A program made the translations under genes and the position numbers. A stretch of 59,205 nt of DNA from Rhodospirillaceae bacterium (lineage in GTDB: Bacteria; Pseudomonadota; Alphaproteobacteria; Rhodospirillales; JABJKH01): assembly GCA_018660465.1 (NCBI GenBank), contig JABJKH010000069.1, positions 1 through 59,205 of the forward strand, written 5' to 3'. The notes beneath the pieces are model-generated. The model did no database searches, was not told the origin of the DNA, and worked only from the letters and a program-made list of their open reading frames with translations. Positions 51,911 to 59,205 of the stretch are shown one piece after another. Position 1 is the stretch's first letter. Each line of letters starts with the position of its first letter.

Positions 51911-52585
51911 ATGTTTATACAAATTCCGGAACTTCTGGATAAAGACCAAGTGAAAACCGTGACCAAAGCGCTGGACAAGGCGAAGTACTTGGATGGTAAG
52001 ACAACCGTCGTCGGCCCGGCCGCTGCTGCAAAAAATAATTTGCAGTTGGACAGAGAGAAGTCTGGCGATATTTCTGAGATAGATCAGATTATAATTGGTC
52101 AACTGGGGCAAGCCCCGGCAATTCGGTCTGGGTGTCTGCCTAAGAAAATTCTCGCCCCCAGCTATTGCAAGTATGAAAAGGGGATGTCTTACACCCCGCA
52201 CACGGACCACCCGGTTATGGGAAGCGCACCACCGGTGCGAACTGACATTGCGTGTGTGATTTTCTTGAGTGAGCCTGACGACTATGAAGGTGGCGAGCTT
52301 GCGGTTAAATCCGAAGTTGGGGATATCAGTTTCAAGCCGGAAGCGGGCCATGCGGTGGTTTATCCAGGCAGTGCTCTGCACTCAATTCAAGAAGTCACTA
52401 AGGGCGTTCGTTTGGTAGCGGCTACGTGGATTCAAAGTATCATTTTGGAGTCAGAAAAGCGCCAATTGTTGCTAGAATTGGATATGGCGGCCGGGTTGGT
52501 GAGTAAGAGTTCTCCCGATAGTGATGAAGCACGAATTTTAGCAAAAACCCACGGCAACCTGATGCGGATGTGGTCGGAATTCTAA
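51911..52585 (+). CDS. PKHD-type Fe(II)/2-oxoglutarate hydroxylase
   Basis: The 224-residue protein matches the YbiX/PiuC family: N-terminal LLDKDQVKTVTKALDKAKYLDG, KNNLQL, iron ligands H97 and D99 (TPHTDHP), H157 (ALHSIQEVTKG), R167 for 2-oxoglutarate and the WIQSI segment. The family is usually linked to iron uptake but the structural class is prolyl/lysyl-hydroxylase-like. Here it lies between the giant RTX gene and its ABC exporter, all on the same strand, 159 bases after the former and 134 before the latter. Modification of the RTX protein before export is a testable idea, not shown. The ribosome site (GGGGAT, 9 bases upstream) is moderate. Confidence 0.92.
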   Translation: MFIQIPELLDKDQVKTVTKALDKAKYLDGKTTVVGPAAAAKNNLQLDREKSGDISEIDQIIIGQLGQAPAIRSGCLPKKILAPSYCKYEKGMSYTPHTDHPVMGSAPPVRTDIACVIFLSEPDDYEGGELAVKSEVGDISFKPEAGHAVVYPGSALHSIQEVTKGVRLVAATWIQSIILESEKRQLLLELDMAAGLVSKSSPDSDEARILAKTHGNLMRMWSEF

Positions 52586-52719
52586 GCTCACTTTCGTTTG
52601 CTGCCGCTTTCCCTTGAGAGAAACTTCGCACCTTGAATAAGGTGTGTTAAGGTTATTTCGGGTAAAATCCCGACAGGGGAAACAAAGGATAAAAGCCGCT
52701 TAATTGGCTCGGTTGATAG

Positions 52720-54468
52720 ATGAAGGAACTGCTTGCACGTTTGTTGGCACGACCCGGCGTCGCCATTGAGTTGGGGCTGGCGTCTCTGTTCGTCAATTTA
52801 TTGGCCTTGGCCAGTCCGCTGTTCGTTATCCAAGTCCTCAACCGATACGTCAACCAAGGCGTGGATGCGACCTTGATAACGTTGATGACAGGCGTGTTAT
52901 TGGCGGTCGGGTTAGAGTTTGGTTTTCGCCAAGTCCGCATGCGCCTGGCCGATGGGATCAGCGCCGGTCCGGATGCCAAAGCTGCCGCCAGTGGATTTGC
53001 GATCCTCACCCAGGCGAAGACGGCTGCCATCGAACAAGTTCCCCCAGAAATTCGCAGTGAAATGGTCAATGGTGCGGCGTCATTGGAAGCTGCCTATAAC
53101 GCGAATAACGTCACAGCGGTTCTAGATGTCCCGTTCGCAATGCTGTTCGTATTTGTGCTTTATCTCTTGAGTCCGGTAATTGCCGGTGTCGTGCTCCTGT
53201 TTCTCATTTTCGTCTTTATTTCGGGCGCTGTAGGGGCCTCGTCTGTTCGCAAGAAAACCAAAAAACTCATGGAAGCGGGTGCCCATGGGAATGCTGTGTT
53301 GGGGACGGCCCTCAAGGAAATTGATACGGTTCGAGCGTTTAATGCGGGCGCTTATCTCCGCAAGAACATGGCTGAAAAGAATTCGACCATTCAAACAGTG
53401 CGACAAAAAATAGCTTCAGGCATGGGGCTGAACCAGACAGTGACCCACACCGCGGCGTCTCTGCTCAGTGTTGTTGTTATCTCCGTCGGCGCACTTTTAG
53501 CAGTGAAGGGGTTGATGGATATCGGCGTGATGATCGGTGCCAATATTCTTGCCGCCCGCGCCTTACAGCCGATTTCCAAATTCTCCAGTTTGGGTGCGAC
53601 GTTCGCAAAGGCGAAACAAGCGCTCGAACTTTATAAACAATTTTCAATGGTCCCCTTGGAACCACAAACAGGCACCGCAAAAGCGAACTACCATGGCGGT
53701 CTTTCATTGCGTGACGTAGCATTCGCGCATCATGGTTCCAGTACGCCACTCTTTGAGTCGCTGAATTTGGAAATTGAGCCCGGTCAGATCATCGTCGTCG
53801 TTGGATCCAACTCTACCGGCAAGACGACCTTGGCTCGGGTTGCCGTTGGATTATTGGAACCGACACGGGGGCAAATTCTGGCCGACGGGCTGGATTTGCG
53901 TCAGGTCGCCCCTGAGTGGTGGCGAAAACAGATCATTTACCTGCCGCAGGAACCGACGTTCCTGAATGCAACGTTTGAAGAGAACCTTAAAATCACAAAT
54001 CCAGACATCGATATGGCGGGGTTGAATAAGGTCATCGAGGCGGTCGGACTGAGAAATTTCCTGGATGAAAGCACCCAAGGCTTCGATACGCCGATTATCG
54101 AAAATGGGCGCCGTTTATCAGTGGGAATTCGGCGGCGACTGGCCTTTGCGCGGGCTTTAGCGACGAATGGAAAATTAATAATTGTGGATGAGCCGACGGA
54201 AGGTCTGGATACGGATGGGTGTCAGGCGGTCTACCGTCTTCTAAACGAACTGTCGAAGGCCGGGCGGACCATTATTGCCGTGTCCCATGATCAAAATATT
54301 TTAAAAGCGGCGCATACGGTGATTGATTTGAACTTCAAGCCGACGCCTAAAGTCACTACTCTGCCCCGCGCGGTACCTGATAAAGCGCCTGATAAAGCGC
54401 CTGATAAAGCGCCTGATAAAGCGGAAGAAAACGCTACTGAAGTTGCAGCAAAGGGAGCTGCCGAATGA
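52720..54468 (+). CDS. Type I secretion ABC exporter (permease fused to ATPase)
   Basis: The 582-residue protein has a membrane domain (about 15-300, starting IELGLASLFVNLLALASPLFVIQVLNRYV) and an ATPase domain. Walker A is GSNSTGKTT (362-370), the Q-loop is at Q410 (YLPQEPTF), Walker B is LIIVDE (486-491) and the switch histidine is H523. The ABC signature reads LSVGI (466-470) where LSGGQ is usual. No C39 peptidase-like domain precedes the membrane domain, unlike LapB-type exporters. The tail ends in four PDKA repeats and an Ala/Glu-rich stretch. It is coupled by an ATGA overlap to the HlyD-type adaptor and should export the RTX giant. Confidence 0.92.
   Translation: MKELLARLLARPGVAIELGLASLFVNLLALASPLFVIQVLNRYVNQGVDATLITLMTGVLLAVGLEFGFRQVRMRLADGISAGPDAKAAASGFAILTQAKTAAIEQVPPEIRSEMVNGAASLEAAYNANNVTAVLDVPFAMLFVFVLYLLSPVIAGVVLLFLIFVFISGAVGASSVRKKTKKLMEAGAHGNAVLGTALKEIDTVRAFNAGAYLRKNMAEKNSTIQTVRQKIASGMGLNQTVTHTAASLLSVVVISVGALLAVKGLMDIGVMIGANILAARALQPISKFSSLGATFAKAKQALELYKQFSMVPLEPQTGTAKANYHGGLSLRDVAFAHHGSSTPLFESLNLEIEPGQIIVVVGSNSTGKTTLARVAVGLLEPTRGQILADGLDLRQVAPEWWRKQIIYLPQEPTFLNATFEENLKITNPDIDMAGLNKVIEAVGLRNFLDESTQGFDTPIIENGRRLSVGIRRRLAFARALATNGKLIIVDEPTEGLDTDGCQAVYRLLNELSKAGRTIIAVSHDQNILKAAHTVIDLNFKPTPKVTTLPRAVPDKAPDKAPDKAPDKAEENATEVAAKGAAE
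54376..54423 (+). repeat. Four tandem 12-bp units in the ABC exporter tail
   Basis: CCTGATAAAGCG repeated four times exactly, coding PDKA each time, near the C-terminus. Copy-number change would stay in frame. Confidence 0.97.
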
Positions 54469-55766
54469 ACAATCCACTGACAGATGATGCACCAAAGCCA
54501 GAACCCATCAGTACGGCGACGCATATGTTCTTGATCTTGTCTGTAACGGCTTGTCTCGCGTTTGGGTATTGGTCTTACAAAGGGACGCTCGATATCGTCA
54601 GCATGACCACGGGAGAGGTCATCCCGTCCAGCCAAGTTAAAACCATTCAGCATTTGGAAGGCGGGATCGTCCGGCAAATTCTTGTCCGGGAAGGTATGCT
54701 GGTGAAGAAAGGCCAGGCTCTTGTAGAACTAGAACCCACTGCCCGCGATGCTGAACTGGGCGAGTTACGAGTGCGGATGGCGTCCCTGCAAGTGACCATG
54801 GCGTGGTTAAAGGCAGAGTTGGCCGATCAGGCTAGACCGAGCTTTACCGGTGAAATGAAAAAGAAGTATCCGCAGATGGTGTCGCAGGCCCTGAAAAGGT
54901 TTTATGCGCGGAAGAAGAAAGACAAAGGCCTCATCACCAGTCAAAATGAGAAAATTATCCAGCGCAAACAGGATATCCGGGAAATCAAGGCTCGGATCAA
55001 AAACCGAAAAGTCAGATTGAAACTTCTAAACGAACAAGTTTCTATCAGCGAAGAATTGCTGAAAGAAGAACTGACGAACCGCTATCAGCACCTGAACCTG
55101 CTAAAGGACGCAGCAAAAATGAGGGGCCAGAATTCAGAGGATAAGGAATCCTTGACGGGCGCACGGTCGGCACTGGTTGAAGCGCAGTCAAAACTACAAA
55201 ATATTAAAAATGAACGATCCGTTGAAACCAACAAAGAAATGGACGCCACCCGCCTGCAATTTGAAGAGCTAACCCAGCGTGTCCTGAAGTTTGAAGACAA
55301 TTTACAAAGAACGATTCTCCGCTCGCCGGTGGATGGCGTGGTCAATGTTCTTCACCTGGCGACTGTAGGCGGGGTGCTGAAGCCTGGGGATTCTGTCGCC
55401 GATATTGTTCCCGCAGGGGATCGATTGGTAATTGAGGCCAAGTTGCCGACGCAGGATATCGGCTATGTTCAAGTCGGCCAACTGGCGATGATCAAGCTGG
55501 CGTCCATGGATGCCATGCGGTTTGGCGGTTTGGAAGGGAAGGTCACGACGGTCAGTCCCGATACGTTGGTATCCGAAGACGGCGAGCCATTTTATAAAGT
55601 GCGTATCGAAACCGATCAGGATCACTTCCAGAAGGGCAATTTGCGCTATCAATTATTTCCGGGTATGCAGGTGTCGGCCAGCATACATACCGGCAGCCGT
55701 ACCGTGTTAGAATATATTATCAGCCCGTTCTTGAATTCCATGAATGCGGCCATGCAGGAACGTTAA
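54465..55766 (+). CDS. HlyD-family periplasmic adaptor of a type I secretion system
   Basis: The 433-residue protein has one N-terminal membrane helix (about 21-37), a lipoyl-like half-motif (IQHLEGGIVRQILVREGMLVKKGQALVEL), a long coiled coil (about 95-280, rich in Lys/Glu/Gln), the second lipoyl half (RSPVDGVVNVLHLATVGGVLKPGDSV) and the family end RTVLEYIISPF. It links the ABC exporter to TolC. Its ATG overlaps the exporter stop by four bases. Confidence 0.94.
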   Translation: MNNPLTDDAPKPEPISTATHMFLILSVTACLAFGYWSYKGTLDIVSMTTGEVIPSSQVKTIQHLEGGIVRQILVREGMLVKKGQALVELEPTARDAELGELRVRMASLQVTMAWLKAELADQARPSFTGEMKKKYPQMVSQALKRFYARKKKDKGLITSQNEKIIQRKQDIREIKARIKNRKVRLKLLNEQVSISEELLKEELTNRYQHLNLLKDAAKMRGQNSEDKESLTGARSALVEAQSKLQNIKNERSVETNKEMDATRLQFEELTQRVLKFEDNLQRTILRSPVDGVVNVLHLATVGGVLKPGDSVADIVPAGDRLVIEAKLPTQDIGYVQVGQLAMIKLASMDAMRFGGLEGKVTTVSPDTLVSEDGEPFYKVRIETDQDHFQKGNLRYQLFPGMQVSASIHTGSRTVLEYIISPFLNSMNAAMQER

Positions 55767-55795
55767 CTCCCACCGCTTACAGATGAGACGACTTC

Positions 55796-56587
55796 ATGAT
55801 TATCGAACAAATTTGGACTGGCAACGCCTATCGTAACTTTAACTACTTGGTTGCCTGTGAAGAAACCGGCGAGGCTCTCGCCATTGATCCCTTGGATCAT
55901 CAAAAGTGTCTCGGCTTGGCCAAGGATCGAGGCTGGACGATTACCCATATTCTCAACACCCATGAACATGGTGACCACACCGGTGGAAATGGTGCGATGT
56001 TTGCGGCAACTGGTGCGAAGCTGCTGGCCCACAAAAATGCCAAGGACAAAATCCCCGGTATAGACATCGGCCTGGGCGCTGGCGATGTCGTCAAAATCGG
56101 CAAGTCGGTGGAATTGGAATCACTGGATACGCCGGGCCATACCATGAGCCACGTTTGCCTGCTTGCGCACGGTGACCGACCGGCATTGTTTTGTGGCGAT
56201 ACCTTGTTTAATGCGGGTGCAGGACACTGCAAAGGTGGTGGGCACCCGGAAGATCTCTACAATACCTTTGCCACGCAGTTGGCAAAACTGTCGGACGAGA
56301 CGTTGATCTATCCAGGCCACGACTATATCTCCAATAATCTTGAATTTACGCTCGACCGGGAACCCGATAATGCGCGGGCGGCGGAACTCCTAAAAGACGT
56401 GGACGGACAAGACACAAATGAAGCCCTTGTTTCGACCCTGGGATTGGAGAAAGAAATCAATACTTTCTTCCGGCTGCACAGCCCCTCCATGCTCAAAAAA
56501 CTGAGAGAGGCGTTTCCAGACCTTCCCGACCAAATTGACGAGAAGACAGCGTTCTTGAAACTTCGCGAACTTCGGAACGATTGGTAA
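55796..56587 (+). CDS. gloB: Metallo-beta-lactamase-fold hydrolase, glyoxalase II-like
   Basis: The 263-residue protein has the metal motif THEHGDH (H56, H58, D60, H61), H115 (TPGHTMSH), D135 (CGDTLF) and a late histidine in IYPGHDY, plus the C-terminal hydroxyacylglutathione hydrolase region (EPDNARAAELLKD). It is close to glyoxalase II, which hydrolyses S-lactoylglutathione, though the loop after CGDTLF (NAGAGHCKGGGH) differs from the classical GGCGRLFEG. It begins 29 bases after the adaptor gene and ends 5 bases from the convergent malic enzyme stop. Confidence 0.85.
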   Translation: MIIEQIWTGNAYRNFNYLVACEETGEALAIDPLDHQKCLGLAKDRGWTITHILNTHEHGDHTGGNGAMFAATGAKLLAHKNAKDKIPGIDIGLGAGDVVKIGKSVELESLDTPGHTMSHVCLLAHGDRPALFCGDTLFNAGAGHCKGGGHPEDLYNTFATQLAKLSDETLIYPGHDYISNNLEFTLDREPDNARAAELLKDVDGQDTNEALVSTLGLEKEINTFFRLHSPSMLKKLREAFPDLPDQIDEKTAFLKLRELRNDW

Positions 56588-56592
56588 ATAAG

Positions 56593-58884
56593 CTAGAGTA
56601 ATTCGCGTTGTTCGTTTTCCGATGACTGGGCATCGACAACTGCCAGTGCACTGATATTCACAATGCCCCGCGCTGATATTGCTGGTGTGACCACATGGGC
56701 TGGTTGCGCTGTACCGATCAGCAGCGGGCCGACGGATAGTCCTTCACCCAAAGACTTTACCAAATTGAATGAAATATTAGCCGCCCCTAGGGTCGGCATA
56801 ATTAACAGGTTCGCCCGGCCTTCCAGCTGAGAATTCGGGAATACACGATCTCGAATTTCTTCATTTAAAGCAACATCCCCCTGCATTTCACCTTCGACTT
56901 CTAACTCAGGCGCAAGTTTGCGAATAATTTTGACCGCCTCGCTCATTTTTACAGCCCGTTCTGAATGATGGGACCCGAAGTTCGAATGGGACAATAGCCC
57001 AACCTTTGGTGTAATGCCGAAGCGGCGAATTTCGTCGCCGGCCAAGATCGTCATTTCCGCCAGTTGTTCAGCAGTGGGGTCCGGGGTGACATGGGTATCG
57101 CAGAAGAAATATGTTCCCTTGGAAAGCAACAGGACACTTAGTGCCGACACATTGGCAACCCCTTCTTGCTTATCGATGATGTCCATCACGTAACGCAAGT
57201 GCCAATCATACTGACCGTAGGTGCCGCAAATCATGGCATCGGCTTCGCCCCGTTTGAGCATGATTGAGGCAATTGCCGTCGTATTGGTGCGGATGATTGT
57301 TCGGGCCGCGTCAGGCGAAACGCCTTTGCGTTCCATAAGGCTGTGATATTGCCGCCAGTAATCGCCGTAACGGGGATCATCCTGCGGGTCGCAGATTTCG
57401 TAATCAACGCCTTGTTTCAGCCTGAGCCCTAAGCCGTCTACTCTCATTTGAACAACATCGGGTCGACCGATCAGAATCGGTTTGACCATTTTCTGATCGA
57501 CCAAGGACTGGACCGCGCGCAGCACGCGCTTGCTTTCGCCTTCCGCGTAAACAATGCGCTTGGGGTCTTGTGAGGCGCGATAGAAGATCGGACGCATTAA
57601 TTGGCCGGACTTAAAGACGAATTCGTGCAGCGTATCTCGGTATGCATCGAAATCCTCAATTTCCTTGGTCGCAACACCGCTGTCCATGGCGGCTTTAGCG
57701 ATGGCCGGCGCAACTTCGATGATCAAACGCGGATCGAAGGGTTTGGGAATAAGATATTCAGGCCCGAATTTTAGCTCCTCACCAGCATAGGCTGCCGCCA
57801 CAATTTCTGATGATTCAGCCATGGCTAAATCAGCGATGGCTTTGACGCAGGCGATTTTCATTTCTTCGTTGATGGTGGTCGCGCCGACATCCAAGGCACC
57901 GCGAAAGATAAACGGGAAGCACAAGACATTGTTGACTTGGTTGGGATAGTCCGATCGGCCTGTGGCAATGATGGCATCTGGGTTTGCGGCCTTGGCTTCC
58001 TCTGGGGTAATTTCGGGTTCTGGATTGGCGAGCGCCATAATGATCGGTTTGTCCGCCATCCGTTTAACCATATCGCCGGTTAGTAGCTTTGGTGCCGAAA
58101 GACCCAGAAAGATATCAGCACCATCGATGACGTCATCCAAGGATCGAGCGTCAGTATCCTGGGCGAACTTAGCTTTTAGGTCGTCCATTTCTTCGGTGCG
58201 GCCCTTGTAGACCAGCCCGACCCGGTCGATCAGGTGGATCTGTTCAATTGGCAGGCCCAAGCTGACCAGCAGGTTTAGGCACGCGACACCTGCTGCGCCG
58301 CCACCGGTGGAGACGACTTTTACTTTTTCGATCGGCTTATCAACGACCCGAAGCGCATTGAAAATAGCCGCATTGACGGTAATCGCGGTGCCATGTTGGT
58401 CGTCATGGAAGACCGGTATTTTCATTTGTTTGCGGAGTTCGCTCTCCACGATAAAGCATTCCGGGGCCTTGATATCTTCAAGGTTGATGGCTCCGAAGGT
58501 GGGTTCCAGAGATTTGATAATTTCGACTAGTTTATGCGGATCACGTTCTTCGATTTCAATATCAAAAACATCCACACCGGCAAATTTCTTAAACAAGACG
58601 GCTTTGCCTTCCATGACGGGCTTGGAGGCCAGTCCGCCGATCGCGCCAAGGCCCAGGACTGCTGTGCCGTTGGTAATAACCCCGACTAAGTTTTGCCGTC
58701 CCGTCATTAAGGCGGCATTCGCAGGGTCCTCAACTATGGCTTCGCAGGCAAAGGCGACACCTGGGGAATACGCGAGTGAGAGATCATGCTGATTGGCGAG
58801 CGGCTTCCGGGCGACGACGGAAAGTTTTCCGGGGATGGGAAGCATGTGATAGTCGAGCGATTGCTGCTTCAACGAATTGGCCAT
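56593..58884 (-). CDS. maeB: NADP-dependent malic enzyme with C-terminal phosphotransacetylase-like domain
   Basis: The 763-residue protein is the two-domain bacterial MaeB type. The N-terminal malic enzyme half has SLAYSPGVAFAC, TNGTAVLGLGAIGGLASKPVMEGK, DDQHGTA, STGGGAAGVACL and ATGRSDYPNQVNN; the C-terminal half (about 440-760) is a phosphate acetyltransferase-like domain. It converts malate to pyruvate and CO2. In this family the PTA-like half is usually regulatory, sensing acetyl-CoA or acetyl phosphate, rather than catalytic. GAGGATG lies about 7 bases before the ATG. Length is normal. Confidence 0.95.
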   Translation of the reverse strand: MANSLKQQSLDYHMLPIPGKLSVVARKPLANQHDLSLAYSPGVAFACEAIVEDPANAALMTGRQNLVGVITNGTAVLGLGAIGGLASKPVMEGKAVLFKKFAGVDVFDIEIEERDPHKLVEIIKSLEPTFGAINLEDIKAPECFIVESELRKQMKIPVFHDDQHGTAITVNAAIFNALRVVDKPIEKVKVVSTGGGAAGVACLNLLVSLGLPIEQIHLIDRVGLVYKGRTEEMDDLKAKFAQDTDARSLDDVIDGADIFLGLSAPKLLTGDMVKRMADKPIIMALANPEPEITPEEAKAANPDAIIATGRSDYPNQVNNVLCFPFIFRGALDVGATTINEEMKIACVKAIADLAMAESSEIVAAAYAGEELKFGPEYLIPKPFDPRLIIEVAPAIAKAAMDSGVATKEIEDFDAYRDTLHEFVFKSGQLMRPIFYRASQDPKRIVYAEGESKRVLRAVQSLVDQKMVKPILIGRPDVVQMRVDGLGLRLKQGVDYEICDPQDDPRYGDYWRQYHSLMERKGVSPDAARTIIRTNTTAIASIMLKRGEADAMICGTYGQYDWHLRYVMDIIDKQEGVANVSALSVLLLSKGTYFFCDTHVTPDPTAEQLAEMTILAGDEIRRFGITPKVGLLSHSNFGSHHSERAVKMSEAVKIIRKLAPELEVEGEMQGDVALNEEIRDRVFPNSQLEGRANLLIMPTLGAANISFNLVKSLGEGLSVGPLLIGTAQPAHVVTPAISARGIVNISALAVVDAQSSENEQRELL

Positions 58885-59006
58885 CTGACATCCTCACGTT
58901 TATATTTCTGGTCACGCTTTAATTAGAACCCTTAAATGGGTGTGCGACAATCATAATGGGTCAAAAAAGGTTGCGGAGCATGAATCAAGGTTCAAAGGAT
59001 GATCAA

Positions 59007-59205
59007 ATGCCCTGGGTAATTGGTCACCGGGGGGCGTGCGGTTATGCGCCTGAAAATTCCCGGGCGTCGATCAATAAGGCAGCGGATCTGGGGGTAAAGT
59101 GTGTCGAATTTGACGTTAAGTTGACGGCCGATAGACAGCCAGTTCTATTCCATGACACAACTCTTGGTCGGACCAGCAATGGAAAAGGCCATGTCTCCCA
59201 AATGA
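59007..59205 (+). CDS. Glycerophosphodiester phosphodiesterase, 5' end only
   Basis: The frame runs off the right edge after 66 codons. It begins MPWVIGHRGACGYAPENSR, the GDPD active-site signature (HRGA, PEN), followed by VEFDVKLTADRQPVLFHD, with the acidic metal ligands and a second catalytic His. AAAGGA stands 7 bases before this ATG; two in-frame upstream ATGs (58956 and 58980) are possible starts. The family cleaves glycerophosphodiesters to glycerol-3-phosphate and an alcohol. It is divergent from the malic enzyme. Confidence 0.9.
   Translation, partial: MPWVIGHRGACGYAPENSRASINKAADLGVKCVEFDVKLTADRQPVLFHDTTLGRTSNGKGHVSQM

Overview
The window looks like part of the chromosome of a marine alphaproteobacterium, probably Rhodospirillales-like. 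The inference rests on an alphaproteobacterial RpoH tail (EWQD..L motif), a MaeB-type malic enzyme, AcuI, an Xsc of the alphaproteobacterial type, FecR-headed RTX giants, and dense runs of small-molecule catabolic genes. I saw no rRNA, tRNA, CRISPR array, insertion sequence or prophage. No stretch over 300 bases lacks a gene candidate. The longest intergenic gaps are about 220-230 bases, on either side of the TolC gene.

Bases 1-9.3 kb hold a broken or mis-sequenced 3' end of an rpoH-like gene, a response regulator, and a leftward run: a short-chain dehydrogenase, a large proline-rich ankyrin lipo-free exported protein, a three-subunit molybdenum hydroxylase (FAD, 2Fe-2S and Mo subunits) and a 3-hydroxyisobutyrate-dehydrogenase-like enzyme. 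Bases 9.4-18.1 kb are a catabolic district: cyclase-family hydrolase, MFS transporter, HisD paralogue of the sulfopropanediol dehydrogenase (HpsN) type, amidase, PhyH oxygenase, and a tight amidohydrolase / 2-hydroxyacid dehydrogenase / cupin operon closed by a strong hairpin.

Bases 18.2-24.9 kb contain small membrane proteins, an isochorismatase-like hydrolase, a HigBA-type toxin-antitoxin pair with a 9-bp-arm palindrome upstream, a second beta-hydroxyacid dehydrogenase, sulfoacetaldehyde acetyltransferase (xsc), a CobW GTPase and an IclR regulator. Bases 24.9-34.4 kb contain an IlvD/Edd dehydratase, a TauD-family oxygenase with a hot-dog-like partner, a cupin, an exported alpha/beta hydrolase, a translationally coupled operon of Nfu scaffold, CCAEP-tailed radical SAM protein and ATP-grasp ligase, and acuI. 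Xsc, AcuI and the HpsN-like enzyme together suggest use of marine organosulfur compounds.

Bases 34.6-55.8 kb are a type I secretion locus, all on the + strand: TolC, a roughly 5,194-residue FecR/RTX giant, a PKHD-type Fe(II)/2-oxoglutarate hydroxylase, an ABC exporter and an HlyD adaptor. The giant is the dominant feature of the window. It carries an acidic Gly-Glu linker, a choice-of-anchor-L-like domain, a long array with a period near 46 residues, four copies of a terminal module, and two copies of a serralysin-like C-terminal domain, one of them internal. The window closes with a glyoxalase II-like hydrolase, a malic enzyme fused to a phosphotransacetylase-like domain, and the 5' end of a glycerophosphodiester phosphodiesterase gene.
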